A stretch of DNA of 21,998 bases from CAVYYW01 sp963772845. Lineage in GTDB: Bacteria > Bacillota > Bacilli > Bacillales > Sporolactobacillaceae. Within the stretch, counting starts at the first letter, position 1; every line of letters begins with the position of its first letter. Under the pieces are notes generated by a model. The model was given only the letters and a program-made list of their open reading frames with translations. It ran no database searches and was not told the DNA's origin. Of this stretch, positions 1-7,175 are shown in pieces. The stretch is from NCBI GenBank assembly GCA_963772845.1, contig CAVYYW010000020.1, positions 1-21,998 on the forward strand, read 5' to 3'. Made by a program: the position numbers and the translations under genes.

Positions 1-45
1 GCGCCAAAGTGGATCTTCGGACACATGCTGGATTGTCGGATTTGC
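1..45. repeat. 3' part of a dispersed Bacillales-type intergenic repeat
   Basis: The first 22 bases of the window are identical to positions 9382-9403, inside a longer GC-rich intergenic repeat. Only the right-hand part of the element is present here because the window begins within it. Elements of this style, with phrases such as TGGATCTTCGGAC and CTCGCTTTCCGCGGGC, are dispersed between genes in many Bacillaceae genomes; I know that from memory and have not searched for it. The stretch from about 46 to 449 holds no gene that I can support. Confidence 0.6.
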
Positions 46-449
46 ACGTTCGCTTCAATCAACTTATTTGATGTCCATTAGAAGTCAAATATGGCTATAG
101 ATTTTCAGCGGCTCATCTGCCCGCTGATCCCGCAGGCCTTGAAATACATCTTAGGAACGACCTCGTACGATGAAAATGCAAAGCATTTTCGAGGAGTTCG
201 GGTTTTTCCATTTTTACAAATTCAAAATGATGGGAAGGACATTTAACATGGTTATTTATGTGGAGCAATCGTTTAGAAAACGGCAAAAGGAAAGAATTAA
301 CAGCTTATGCACCGTGTTCATTCGACATGTATCGGGGCGTGACAGGCACCATATTTACAAAACGGCAAGGGGACACGTCAAGAGAGGGTTGCTATGATCG
401 CTCTACCGCGGAATACTTGAGGACGCGTCCTTACCTGGATGGATTAATA

Positions 450-953
450 ATGCCGTTTACTGAATGTTCATTTGAAGAGGCTGCTGTGAGCTATGAGCCG
501 TTAATTAAGAAAATGATTAAGCAATATCGGGGTGGAATGACTTATGATGAGGCGTATCAAATGGGGTTGATTGCTTTATGGGAAGCAACTCGAACCTATG
601 ATTCAGCCAGAGGATATTTTCCTGCTTATGTTAAATTTCATTTGACACGGACTTTTCTGACGGTTATCCGGAATCGTCAGAAAGATAGTGAACGCCATAT
701 ATGGAATGATACGCTGATTGCAGGTGTTTCTATTTTAGGCGATGATCAAGCTGATCTATTTGTGAAAAACGAAGTGGAGCGATGCAAGGCGCTGCTGACC
801 CAGCGGGAATATAGCTGGCTGTACTTTACCGTCATCAAAGGTTTTAGGACTGCAGATCTTGCCAATTTATTCGACGTTTCTCAGCATACCGTCCGATCAT
901 GGAAAAAGTCAGCTGTGAAAAAACTGCGAGAAAAGCTAAAGGAAAAGAAATAA
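450..953 (+). CDS. small sigma-70 family RNA polymerase sigma factor
   Basis: A 167-residue sigma-70 family protein with only the core-binding/-10 module and the -35 module. Residues about 12-78 match region 2: YEPLIKKMIKQYRGG, then DEAYQMGLIALWEATRTYD, then an aromatic and basic stretch ending in RNRQK. Residues about 114-165 match region 4, with a helix-turn-helix around RTADLANLFDVSQHTVRSW. No region 1.1 or 3 is present, as in the ComX-, Xpf- or YvrI-like small sigma factors of Firmicutes. The frame is open from 258, but residues upstream of the ATG at 450 look non-coding, so I place the start there; the ribosome binding site is weak. No anti-sigma partner is adjacent and a strong terminator follows, so it looks monocistronic. 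Its regulon cannot be read from the sequence. Confidence 0.8.
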   Translation: MPFTECSFEEAAVSYEPLIKKMIKQYRGGMTYDEAYQMGLIALWEATRTYDSARGYFPAYVKFHLTRTFLTVIRNRQKDSERHIWNDTLIAGVSILGDDQADLFVKNEVERCKALLTQREYSWLYFTVIKGFRTADLANLFDVSQHTVRSWKKSAVKKLREKLKEKK

Positions 954-1216
954 AAGAAGAAGAAGCGGATTTTCGCTTCTTCTTTAATTTTTATAACAAC
1001 AGATCGTCTCAAAGCCATGGTGGGGCGACGAGTGGAATGAGGAAGGAAAAAAACGAGACTCCTGAGGGATCGGCTAGCGGATCGCCCCTTGGAAAGCGAG
1101 TTTTTTCCGACAAAGCCACCATTTTTTTGACTCATTGCAATTATAAAGGAGCCAATTAATATTAATATTCCAGCTATAAATTTATAGAATAGAGATAACG
1201 AAAGAATCTGTTTCAT
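881..1216 (-). CDS. possible small membrane protein reading into the repeat
   Basis: From the ATG at 1216-1214 the minus strand encodes MKQILSLSLFYKFIAGIL, continuing into a single strongly hydrophobic segment of about 20 residues. A GAGGG motif lies about eight bases upstream of the ATG. After roughly 35 residues the frame enters the dispersed repeat and then the antisense of the sigma factor terminator, and the residues become low-complexity basic and aromatic. If it is a gene, only the first 30-45 residues look natural and its original 3' end was probably replaced by the repeat insertion. I do not recognise it, and it may be chance. Confidence 0.2.
   Translation of the reverse strand: MKQILSLSLFYKFIAGILILIGSFIIAMSQKNGGFVGKNSLSKGRSASRSLRSLVFFLPHSTRRPTMALRRSVVIKIKEEAKIRFFFFYFFSFSFSRSFFTADFFHDRTVC
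957..991 (+). terminator. intrinsic terminator after the sigma factor gene
   Basis: A perfect 11-bp stem (AAGAAGAAGCG at 957-967 with CGCTTCTTCTT at 974-984), a 6-base loop and a following T-rich tract. It begins four bases after the sigma factor stop codon. Confidence 0.85.
1012..1112. repeat. dispersed GC-rich intergenic repeat, degenerate copy
   Basis: The GC-rich patch contains GAGACTCCTGAGGGATCGGC and a CTCGCTTTCC-like segment (as its complement GGAAAGCGAG). These are the hallmark phrases of the same dispersed element family seen at 9318-9445 and 19425-19560. It stands out sharply from the AT-rich flanks. Orientation is probably minus relative to the copy at 9318. Confidence 0.55.
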
Positions 1217-1255
1217 TTTAAATACCCTCATTTTGAAAAGTTAAGTCAAGTCTTT

Positions 1256-1396
1256 TTATTGTTGCTGGACGCCAAGAAAGACTTTTTGAAATAGCTTAAT
1301 TGATAGTCCAGTGTAGTGTTCTTTTAAATAATATTCAAATTGAATGCCATCCATCTTGTCAAATGTGGCAATACCCGAACGGAGCAGTGTTTGATT
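1256..1396 (-). pseudogene. remnant of an Mrr-like restriction endonuclease domain
   Basis: Read on the minus strand, this open segment gives LLRSGIATFDKMDGIQFEYY, followed by LKEHYTGLSIKLFQKVF and a stop. The pattern of an acidic residue, then M-D-G, a following F-E, and a Leu-rich helix is typical of the N-terminal edge of Mrr_cat-type (PD-(D/E)xK) nuclease domains. There is no start codon and the frame is stopped just upstream. The later catalytic motifs (an acidic residue and QxK/ExK) are missing. I therefore read it as a fragment of a decayed nuclease gene. The assignment rests on a short motif and is tentative. Confidence 0.4.
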
Positions 1397-1749
1397 TCAT
1401 TGCCAAGTAAATGGAGACTGATTATTACTGAAAAAGAATAATTGCGCTGGTCATCATCACAGATTTTGTGACGAGGTAGGTCGATAAGGTAAACATTACT
1501 AAAATTAATTTAACGACAGTTTCAAGTGTCTATTGTTGCTCTTTTGTTCTGATTAACATATTTTCCAAGATTGCATATCCTTGGATATCTAAAGTTTCAA
1601 CAAATTTCTGTGTAGCTCCTTTTTAATTAGGATAAAACTAATAAAATATATTTTATTAGAATATTTTGACTATTTATGTTTGGATTACAACAAAATAAGG
1701 AAATACTTATATAATAGTTCTAAGGCAAAAAGAATCAGGGGGCAATCAT
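1397..1749. other. AT-rich intergenic region
   Basis: No coding region is supported here. Near its right end a TATAAT-like hexamer at 1710-1715 with a weak TTACAA at 1685-1690 (19-base spacer) could be the promoter of the lipoprotein gene that begins at 1750. Confidence 0.4.
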
Positions 1750-2679
1750 ATGAAAAAGGCGGGCATGTTAATCGGAACATTAAGCTGTTCACTTCTTATT
1801 TTATCTGCTTGTTCGAATGCCGACAGTATGAGAGTGAAAAGTCCTACCGTAAAACCAACAGCCTCAGCTTCAAGTAGAATTAGTCAGAGTAAACCGGTTC
1901 TAAGTGAGAAAGCCGTGATTAATCAGGACGGTAAGCAAATGGCTATAAATGATTCTGAAGCCGCCCAGACAATGACGCCCGATTCTTTTATTTTAATGAA
2001 CAACATTGCCGTTTCGTCTTCGGGTGTCAAGTCAGGTTCAGAGGAACAGGAAAGTAGTCAAAAAGCGGCCAGCAATCCAGCTGCGAAAAAGCCAAGTGTA
2101 ACGGCGAGCAAGCCAGCTGCGAAAAAGCCAAGTGTAGAAAAGAGTAAGTCAGCTACTAAAAGCCCAAGCGTAATAACAAATAAAGCGCCAAGTAAACCGC
2201 TTGGACCGGTAATGGCAATTGCTGCCAAACCAAAATCGACTATTGTTCTTGAGACAAAGAAAGTTGGACCGGTTTTTGTGAAGATTCCAAAAGGCTGGAT
2301 CAGAAGTTCTTACGATGGCGGGGATTTCGATGGTTATAATTATGTGAATCCGAATGATCCGAATGAGACAATGCAATTGGTGTTCTCGACTTGTGCAGGC
2401 TGCGGCTATCCAGACGGGGACCCGGACAATGTTCCTCTTCCAAGGAATTTAATTCCAGTACAAAATGTATTTAATAGCTATGTTTTTAATAAGGGCTTAT
2501 CTGCCGGCTATTCTTATTCACTAAAAGGAACGGCCAATAAAGGCAACGGTGTCGTTACCATGGTCCAATACGAAGGGTATGCCTATGCAGAAATAGTTTT
2601 GCCCGTATCAAAAAAATCGATTGCAACAGAGGTTCTAAACAGCTTCGTTTATCACAGTGTCTATAATTCAGGCGAGTGA
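1750..2679 (+). CDS. putative lipoprotein with repeat-rich linker
   Basis: A 309-residue predicted lipoprotein. It has a basic N-terminus, a hydrophobic stretch and a lipobox ILSAC with the lipidated cysteine at residue 21. Residues about 22-165 form a Ser/Ala/Lys/Pro-rich linker with two exact copies and one degenerate copy of the unit PAAKKPSV, likely spanning the cell wall. Residues about 170-309 look like a folded extracellular domain. It begins GPVFVKIPKGW, contains a CAGC pair at residues 215-218 next to Asp/Pro-rich loops, and ends in a mixed alpha/beta segment. The ATG follows a GGGGG ribosome binding site and a terminator follows directly, so it is a single-gene unit. I do not recognise the C-terminal domain and assign no function. 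Confidence 0.75.
   Translation: MKKAGMLIGTLSCSLLILSACSNADSMRVKSPTVKPTASASSRISQSKPVLSEKAVINQDGKQMAINDSEAAQTMTPDSFILMNNIAVSSSGVKSGSEEQESSQKAASNPAAKKPSVTASKPAAKKPSVEKSKSATKSPSVITNKAPSKPLGPVMAIAAKPKSTIVLETKKVGPVFVKIPKGWIRSSYDGGDFDGYNYVNPNDPNETMQLVFSTCAGCGYPDGDPDNVPLPRNLIPVQNVFNSYVFNKGLSAGYSYSLKGTANKGNGVVTMVQYEGYAYAEIVLPVSKKSIATEVLNSFVYHSVYNSGE
2077..2136 (+). repeat. in-frame 36-bp direct repeat in the lipoprotein gene
   Basis: The 24-base segments at 2077-2100 and 2113-2136 are identical (period 36 bases, 12 codons). A degenerate third copy starts near 2149. They encode the PAAKKPSV linker units, so copy number could vary by slippage without breaking the frame. Confidence 0.75.
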
Positions 2680-2690
2680 ATAGAAGGAGG

Positions 2691-2716
2691 GGAGCGGGAT
2701 TTTCCGCTCCTTTTTT
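2691..2716 (+). terminator. intrinsic terminator after the lipoprotein gene
   Basis: Stem GGAGCGG (2691-2697) with CCGCTCC (2704-2710), a 6-base loop and a run of T residues from 2711, twelve bases downstream of the stop codon. Confidence 0.85.
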
Positions 2717-3024
2717 AAAGGTTTTTTTCGTGAATATTCATGTTATTTCACAATATTAACTAAGTGGAAATAGATGCTCACTTTCCGCGGGCAAGTCAAT
2801 CACCGTTCAGGCGAAGTGGGAACGGGTTCATCAGGCACAAATATTATAATGACCATCGTGAAATTCTCGACAGCCAGAAGGGTAAAAGGAGCCGTTCTTT
2901 TTGTATGAGTTATGAGTAATTTATCTAGGTTAAAAAATACGGACTTATTGCGGACACCTCACGTCCAGACCACTTAATCAAACGTTTATTTAATGCTTAT
3001 GTTCCTCTTTTTAAGGTGCTTCTT
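2717..3024. other. intergenic region with a short repeat-like patch
   Basis: No gene is supported here. A CTCACTTTCCGCGGGC patch around 2776-2791 resembles the dispersed repeat family and may be a decayed fragment of it. Confidence 0.4.
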
Positions 3025-3625
3025 TTATCTTTTAAGTAATCCATACACAATGTGATAGCCTACGAGCTTGACATATTCGCTAGTCGTAAACATCCAGCCA
3101 GCTTGCGTGGTCCACCATGTTTTGGGATAATAGGCGTCATTATCAGTCGGTGCACCACGATAGATAAGATTGATATTCGAGCCTCGGTAGACTTTGTTGA
3201 AAATATAGTGTGCACGCCTCATATGGTAAGTGGAGGAGACAACGATCGCAGATTTAAAGCGGCGCTTTTCCATGATCTTTAAGGTATAGAAAGCATTTCC
3301 ATAAGTGCTAAGAGATTGCAGTTCAGGAATGATTGCTGATTGGGGAACGCCGTTTTTTATGAGTCGGCCGATCTCCTGTTGAGCGACTACAGTGGATGGA
3401 TGGTCGCGCGTACCGCCATTTGAGAGAATGACATAATCGGCGAAATGTGCTTTATAAAGTTTACTTGCTTCAAGCGTTCTTTCGCCATCGCCGCCACCAA
3501 GAACAATAATGACATCTGACTTTTCTGTGTTTCTGTTCAATATTAAGAAATCGGCCAGCAAACAAAAAGCAGAACAATAGGAGGAGGAAAAGTGATAAAA
3601 GGATGTACTTTTTCCTTTTTTTCAT
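3025..3625 (-). pseudogene. YdcF/SanA-like DUF218 membrane protein, frameshifted
   Basis: The main frame (3561-3025) encodes a DUF218/YdcF-type domain: SDVIIVLGGGDGERTLEASK, then VILSNGG, then the late motif STYGNAFYTLKIM...SSTYHMRRA typical of the family. These proteins usually have an N-terminal membrane anchor and act in envelope-related processes that are poorly defined. Here the anchor is present but in another frame: ATG at 3625-3623 gives MKKRKKYILLSLFLLLLFCF. Removing one base of the T run at about 3562-3567 (minus-strand sense) joins the two frames into a protein of about 199 residues. The only start in the domain frame is an internal TTG at 3561. The gene begins 24 bases after the stop of the upstream regulator gene, so they are probably cotranscribed. 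A sequencing indel is a likely explanation of the break. Confidence 0.75.
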
Positions 3626-3649
3626 TGGTGGTAAACAACCTGCCTCTCC

Positions 3650-5143
3650 TTACTGCTTTCCAAATTGCTCCATCATCTTATCATAAATTTGTTCGTCTTC
3701 ATTAAAAAGATTCAGATATGTTCTTAAGTGATGGATTGCCTGATGTTCCTTGCCTGATTTGATCAGCCAGTCAGACATCCAAAGAATGAGCTGGATCAGT
3801 CTGCTTTCGACTTGCCTCATAAGCGATATGAACCAATCCTCATATGTGGCAGGCGTAAAAGTCATTGGTAAGCTGTTCAGCAGAGTGTCACAGAGGGCAA
3901 ATTTCAGCTCCGGATCGTTTTCTTCCGATGCCTGCTTCAAATGTGCCATGAAATCAAGGGCATCGCTGGAAATGTCTCCATTGAGGTGTATGTGTTCACG
4001 ATTCGTAGAGAGAATGGGAGTCGATACATTTCTAGTGTTTAACAGTTTTTTTAAATAGGATAAATACACGCTTAAATTCTTTTTTGCTTGATGCAATGGA
4101 ATCTCTGGCCAAATGGCATCACATAGCTGTTCTCTCGTGGATGTCCTATGGAAGAGCAGATAAATCAAAATTTGTTTTGCCGAGCGTTTATTCCAACCAT
4201 CTTTAATTTCCTTACCGTTAACGCTGACTTGGAATCCTTGCACAAGATCGATTTTGAGTGTACCTTTTGAAAGGTTTAGGTCTGGATCTGCAAATTTACG
4301 GATTTCTTCATAGATAGAAGTGACAAATTGGTCCTTTTGTAAACTCGCTTGGCCAGGATTGTCTTTAATAAAATCCAAAATCAGTGTGGCAGTGACTTCA
4401 GGCTTATCCAGAATGATAAAATTGGATGCGCCAGGAATTGCAATGTGGTGGCAATGAGGGAAATGACTGATGCTTGATTTTAAAAAATGTTGAGGGAAAA
4501 TGCGATCTTTTTCTCCTGAAAGAATCAGTGTCGGAATAAAACATTTGTCCAGATAGCGGATCGGGTCGCCGCTGATCGCTAAATCCATAATTTTAAAATA
4601 AGTGTCTGGATGAGTTGTACGCAGAATTCGTTCCCAGTTCATAATCGCCGGATGTGTGCGCGGAAGCGATGTGCCCATTTGAATAATATAATCGGCAGGT
4701 ACCTGCCTACCGGAATGGCTTATTTTTTTGCGGTGCTTCCGAATTCTCTCCATAGTATGAGGCGGATTGCACGCCATCGATAACAAAATAAGGTTTGTCA
4801 CTTTTCCCCGATGATAAAAAGTGTACCTAGCTGCGATTAAGGCACCGAATCCAATGCCAACTAAATGAAAGCGTTCGAGCTGAAGCGAGTCAATGATAAA
4901 CTGAAGGTCTTTCGTATATAGCTCATAGGTTAAGTCTGCATCACCGCGTTCGCTCTGGCCTAATCCTCTAAGATCATATCTGACAATGGTATACGCATCA
5001 TTTAAAAAAGGAAGAATCATATCGAAAAGCGTGTGGTCAGTAATATTATTATGAAGCATAACAATTGTTTCAGCATTTTCCTTTTCTCTTGCAAGGTCCA
5101 CAACAAAATGAACGTTTTCATCCCCATTTTGAAGAAAAGGCAT
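3650..5143 (-). CDS. degenerate alpha/beta-hydrolase fused to SARP/BTAD-type transcriptional regulator
   Basis: A 497-residue two-part protein. Residues about 20-262 are an alpha/beta-hydrolase fold: RYDLRGLGQSERGD, the nucleophile-elbow region LVGIGFGALIAARY, the acid segment LILSGEKDRIFP and the His segment IPGASNFIILDKPE. The elbow reads G-I-G-F-G, so the serine position is Gly98. The residue usually His is Asn241, while the acid Asp213 is kept; the enzyme is therefore probably inactive. Residues about 294-390 form a winged-helix DNA-binding domain of the OmpR/SARP type (KRSAKQILIYLLFH, AIWPE, LSYLKKLL). Residues about 393-490 are a helical bacterial transcriptional activator domain. I infer a cytoplasmic regulator that may bind a small ligand in the old active-site pocket. 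It has its own promoter (5205-5233) and a GGGGGA ribosome binding site. A ydcF-like gene follows. Confidence 0.8.
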   Translation of the reverse strand: MPFLQNGDENVHFVVDLAREKENAETIVMLHNNITDHTLFDMILPFLNDAYTIVRYDLRGLGQSERGDADLTYELYTKDLQFIIDSLQLERFHLVGIGFGALIAARYTFYHRGKVTNLILLSMACNPPHTMERIRKHRKKISHSGRQVPADYIIQMGTSLPRTHPAIMNWERILRTTHPDTYFKIMDLAISGDPIRYLDKCFIPTLILSGEKDRIFPQHFLKSSISHFPHCHHIAIPGASNFIILDKPEVTATLILDFIKDNPGQASLQKDQFVTSIYEEIRKFADPDLNLSKGTLKIDLVQGFQVSVNGKEIKDGWNKRSAKQILIYLLFHRTSTREQLCDAIWPEIPLHQAKKNLSVYLSYLKKLLNTRNVSTPILSTNREHIHLNGDISSDALDFMAHLKQASEENDPELKFALCDTLLNSLPMTFTPATYEDWFISLMRQVESRLIQLILWMSDWLIKSGKEHQAIHHLRTYLNLFNEDEQIYDKMMEQFGKQ

Positions 5144-5204
5144 TCTCTATCCCCCTATTCAGTGTGTAGTGAAAGTGTAGACGGCACTTGTTAATATATA
5201 GAAA

Positions 5205-5233
5205 ATTATACTTCCAAACGTATCCTTTGTAAA
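5205..5233 (-). promoter_or_regulatory. sigma-A-type promoter of the hydrolase-regulator gene
   Basis: On the minus strand TTTACA (5233-5228) and TATAAT (5210-5205) are separated by 17 bases, about 60 bases upstream of the start codon at 5143. Confidence 0.65.
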
Positions 5234-5265
5234 ATATCAATGGGGCAGCCAAGACTATAACTTAA

Positions 5266-5283
5266 GCCCTGTCAAGGCAGGGC
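5266..5283 (+). promoter_or_regulatory. hairpin in the leader of the SinI-like gene
   Basis: GCCCTG (5266-5271) and CAGGGC (5278-5283) form a 6-bp perfect stem with a 6-base loop, about 57 bases before the SinI-like start. No T tract follows. It may be an operator or an mRNA structure; I could not match it to a known riboswitch. Confidence 0.35.
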
Positions 5284-5340
5284 AAGCAAGCGGCTCATAA
5301 CTGCTTCAATGTACGCCATTACAATGGGGGAATAATAAAA

Positions 5341-5472
5341 ATGCGAAGTCAAAAAATTGACAGAGAGTGGCTTCGGCTGATTATTGAAGCCAAACAATTG
5401 GGGCTTTCAATCGACGATGTCCGCCGATTTTTTGAAGAGAGCAATAAGAAAGGAAAGTTCACAGGTCAATAG
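5341..5472 (+). CDS. SinI-family antirepressor peptide (43 aa)
   Basis: A short gene with the SinI dimerisation motif: DREWLRLIIEAKQLGLSIDD followed by VRRFFEE, at residues about 7-33. This matches the pattern of SinI proteins (D-x-E-W, a long amphipathic helix, G-L/I-x, then E/D-x-V/I-R-x-F). SinI of Bacillus subtilis binds the repressor SinR and relieves repression of biofilm matrix genes. The ATG follows GGGGGA at a workable spacing and a strong terminator follows the stop. No sinR-like gene is in the window, so it is an orphan relative to its partner. The next gene is galU, which supplies UDP-glucose for surface polysaccharides, so a biofilm or envelope role is plausible but inferred. Confidence 0.75.
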   Translation: MRSQKIDREWLRLIIEAKQLGLSIDDVRRFFEESNKKGKFTGQ

Positions 5473-5482
5473 GGGAGCGGAA

Positions 5483-5512
5483 AAAGAAGCCCGGGAAGAG
5501 CTTCTTTTTTAT
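5483..5512 (+). terminator. intrinsic terminator after the SinI-like gene
   Basis: Stem AAAGAAGC (5483-5490) with GCTTCTTT (5500-5507), a 9-base loop and continuing T residues, ten bases after the stop codon. Confidence 0.8.
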
Positions 5513-5739
5513 TTGGCTGTTTAAACAGCTATTTAAATTTCATTACCACCGTGGAAAAACAAGATTCCTCGAAAATGCTTTGTGTATCATTAAAAAAGTG
5601 GAAACACCCAAGAATTTTTCGGAAAGAAGGGCACTGAAAAAATCTTTTCAATGTTTTTAAAATGCAAATTATATATCTGCAATGTTAAAATTCACTAAAT
5701 CTTTAAGGGTTTTTCCACCAAAGCCCAGCTGGAATAAGT

Positions 5740-5745
5740 TATAAT
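5740..5745 (+). promoter_or_regulatory. galU: candidate -10 element of the galU promoter
   Basis: A perfect TATAAT lies 30 bases upstream of the galU start. No convincing -35 box is visible at 16-18 bases, and I did not find a sigma-B type GTTTAA/GGGTAT pair, although gtaB of B. subtilis is known to have one. Confidence 0.4.
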
Positions 5746-5775
5746 ATGTATAGAAAAAATACGGGGGTTGAAGCA

Positions 5776-6660
5776 ATGAGTAAAATTCGTAAAGCAATTA
5801 TTCCGGCTGCTGGCCTGGGGACAAGGTTCCTGCCTGCTACAAAGGCAATGCCAAAAGAAATGCTGCCGATTGTCGATAAACCGACCATTCAATACATTGT
5901 GGAGGAAGCGATTGAGGCGGGTATTGAAGATATTATTATCGTTACAGGTAAAGGTAAACGAGCAATTGAGGATCATTTCGATATTAACTTCGAACTGGAA
6001 CAGAATCTGAAGGCAAAAGGAAAGCTTGACCTGCTTGAAAAAGTGCAGCGTTCCGGCAAGGTTGAGATTCATTACATTCGTCAAAAAGAGGCACTTGGAC
6101 TTGGACATGCCGTTTGGTGCGCCCGTAAATTCATTGGGAATGAACCGTTTGCTGTTCTTTTAGGAGATGATATTGTTGAGGCAGATCAGCCATGCATCGG
6201 ACAGCTTATGGATCAATACGAGAAAACTGGCCAGTCAGTAATTGGTGTCATGGAAGTGCCCCATAACGAAACGGATCGCTACGGTGTCATTGATCCATCT
6301 TCTAATAATGGCCGTTTGTACAGCGTAAATAAGTTCGTTGAAAAGCCGAAGGAAAATGCCCCATCGAACCTCGCTATTATCGGCAGATATGTCCTGTCAC
6401 CAGAGATTTTTAATTTTATTGAAAATCAGGATAGGGGTGCTGGAGGAGAAATCCAGCTGACGGATGCGATTCAAAGGTTAAACGAAGAACAGGGTGTTAA
6501 TGCTTTTGATTTTGAAGGTGAACGGTATGATGTCGGTGAAAAAATCGGCTTCGTACTCACAACGCTCGCTTTTGCCTTGAAAGACGACAGCATCAGAGGA
6601 GACGTCCTGAAAGGCGTCGAAAAGATTCTTGGCAATCTGAAGGCGAAAGAAAATTACTGA
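5776..6660 (+). CDS. galU: UTP--glucose-1-phosphate uridylyltransferase
   Basis: A 294-residue GalU/GtaB enzyme that makes UDP-glucose and pyrophosphate from UTP and glucose-1-phosphate in the cytoplasm. UDP-glucose feeds teichoic acid, glycolipid and polysaccharide synthesis and the Leloir pathway. The nucleotide-binding signature AAGLGTRFLPATKAMPKEML sits at residues 11-30. Further family motifs are GKGKRAIEDHFD, LGLGHAVWCA, VLLGDDIV, NKFVEKPKENAPSNLAIIGR and GGEIQLTDAI. The frame is open from 5746, but the ATG at 5776 follows a GGGGG site and gives the family-typical N-terminus MSKIRKAIIPAAG and length (GtaB is about 292 residues). A terminator follows. The released galactose from the downstream galactosidases would meet this pathway, but that link is only metabolic. 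Confidence 0.95.
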   Translation: MSKIRKAIIPAAGLGTRFLPATKAMPKEMLPIVDKPTIQYIVEEAIEAGIEDIIIVTGKGKRAIEDHFDINFELEQNLKAKGKLDLLEKVQRSGKVEIHYIRQKEALGLGHAVWCARKFIGNEPFAVLLGDDIVEADQPCIGQLMDQYEKTGQSVIGVMEVPHNETDRYGVIDPSSNNGRLYSVNKFVEKPKENAPSNLAIIGRYVLSPEIFNFIENQDRGAGGEIQLTDAIQRLNEEQGVNAFDFEGERYDVGEKIGFVLTTLAFALKDDSIRGDVLKGVEKILGNLKAKENY

Positions 6661-6671
6661 GAAAAAGGCTG

Positions 6672-6704
6672 AAGCGTCGTGCCCACTGGCCGGCGCTTTT
6701 ATTT
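6672..6704 (+). terminator. intrinsic terminator after galU
   Basis: Stem AAGCGTCG (6672-6679) with CGGCGCTT (6691-6698), including one G-T pair, then TTATTT. It starts 12 bases after the galU stop. Confidence 0.65.
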
Positions 6705-6788
6705 AATAGGAGAAATTCCGGGATCCATTTTGTAAATAGAGATGTCATTGTCAATAAGCTAAAGGTGGATGGGCAGGGCATTGTTTGA

Positions 6789-7061
6789 CGTAAGATATAT
6801 GATTTCGGTCCGCTACATTTTGCCTGGATGACTGAAGAGCTAATAGATAGACGCTCTGAACGTCCGATTCTTGAACCAGAGGCACAGTATGAGGTAGAAG
6901 GATTCTTCGGCAATGTTGTCTTTTCATGCGGGGCACTGATAAAAGGGGATGTCGTGAGAATGTATTATGGTGTTGCAGATACCTCGATGGCCTGTGCCGA
7001 ATTAAGCCTTCAAGAAATTTTAGATTCCCTGGAAAATACACCAGTCAGCCAGACCCCATAG
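6789..7061 (+). pseudogene. 3' remnant of a GH130 glycoside phosphorylase
   Basis: Open codons from 6789 (just after a TGA) to the TAG at 7059-7061 encode the C-terminal end of a GH130 enzyme, the family of beta-mannoside phosphorylases. Characteristic motifs are RRSERPILEPEAQYE, GNVVFSCGALIKGD, RMYYGVADTSMACAEL and SLQEILDSL. Family members are usually 300-400 residues, and only about the last 85 are here. The first available ATG is at 6828, there is no good ribosome binding site, and the upstream DNA back to galU has no matching sequence. It is therefore a 5'-truncated relic, not a frameshifted gene. It still carries its own terminator. Confidence 0.8.
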
Positions 7062-7074
7062 GGTCTGGCTTTTC
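7047..7074 (+). terminator. intrinsic terminator overlapping the GH130 remnant stop
   Basis: A perfect 10-bp stem AGCCAGACCC (7047-7056) with GGGTCTGGCT (7061-7070), a CATA loop and a TTT tail. The stop codon of the remnant lies inside the hairpin. Confidence 0.85.
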
Positions 7075-7114
7075 GTTTATTTAACTTTTATCCGTAAACA
7101 TGCTTTTCGTACCA

Positions 7115-7142
7115 TTGAATTATAAATGCCCGCATATATAAT
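7115..7142 (+). promoter_or_regulatory. sigma-A-type promoter of the SpoIISA-family gene
   Basis: TTGAAT (7115-7120) and TATAAT (7137-7142) with a 16-base spacer, 33 bases before the start codon. Confidence 0.65.
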
Positions 7143-7175
7143 AGTGCTAAAGAGAGAGCATAGGGGGTTAAAAGC

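Noticed and set aside
170..397. 75-residue open frame before the sigma factor gene
   Set aside because: It overlaps the N-terminal extension of the sigma frame, shows no domain I recognise and has no good ribosome binding site.
258..449. N-terminal extension of the sigma factor from the ATG at 258
   Set aside because: The added 64 residues look like non-coding translation and do not fit sigma region 1; the conserved part begins after 450.
5221..5340. A cyclic-di-GMP or other riboswitch upstream of the SinI-like gene
   Set aside because: GGGCAAGC-type bases are present, but the conserved cores and pairing of known classes could not be matched; only a 6-bp hairpin is supported.
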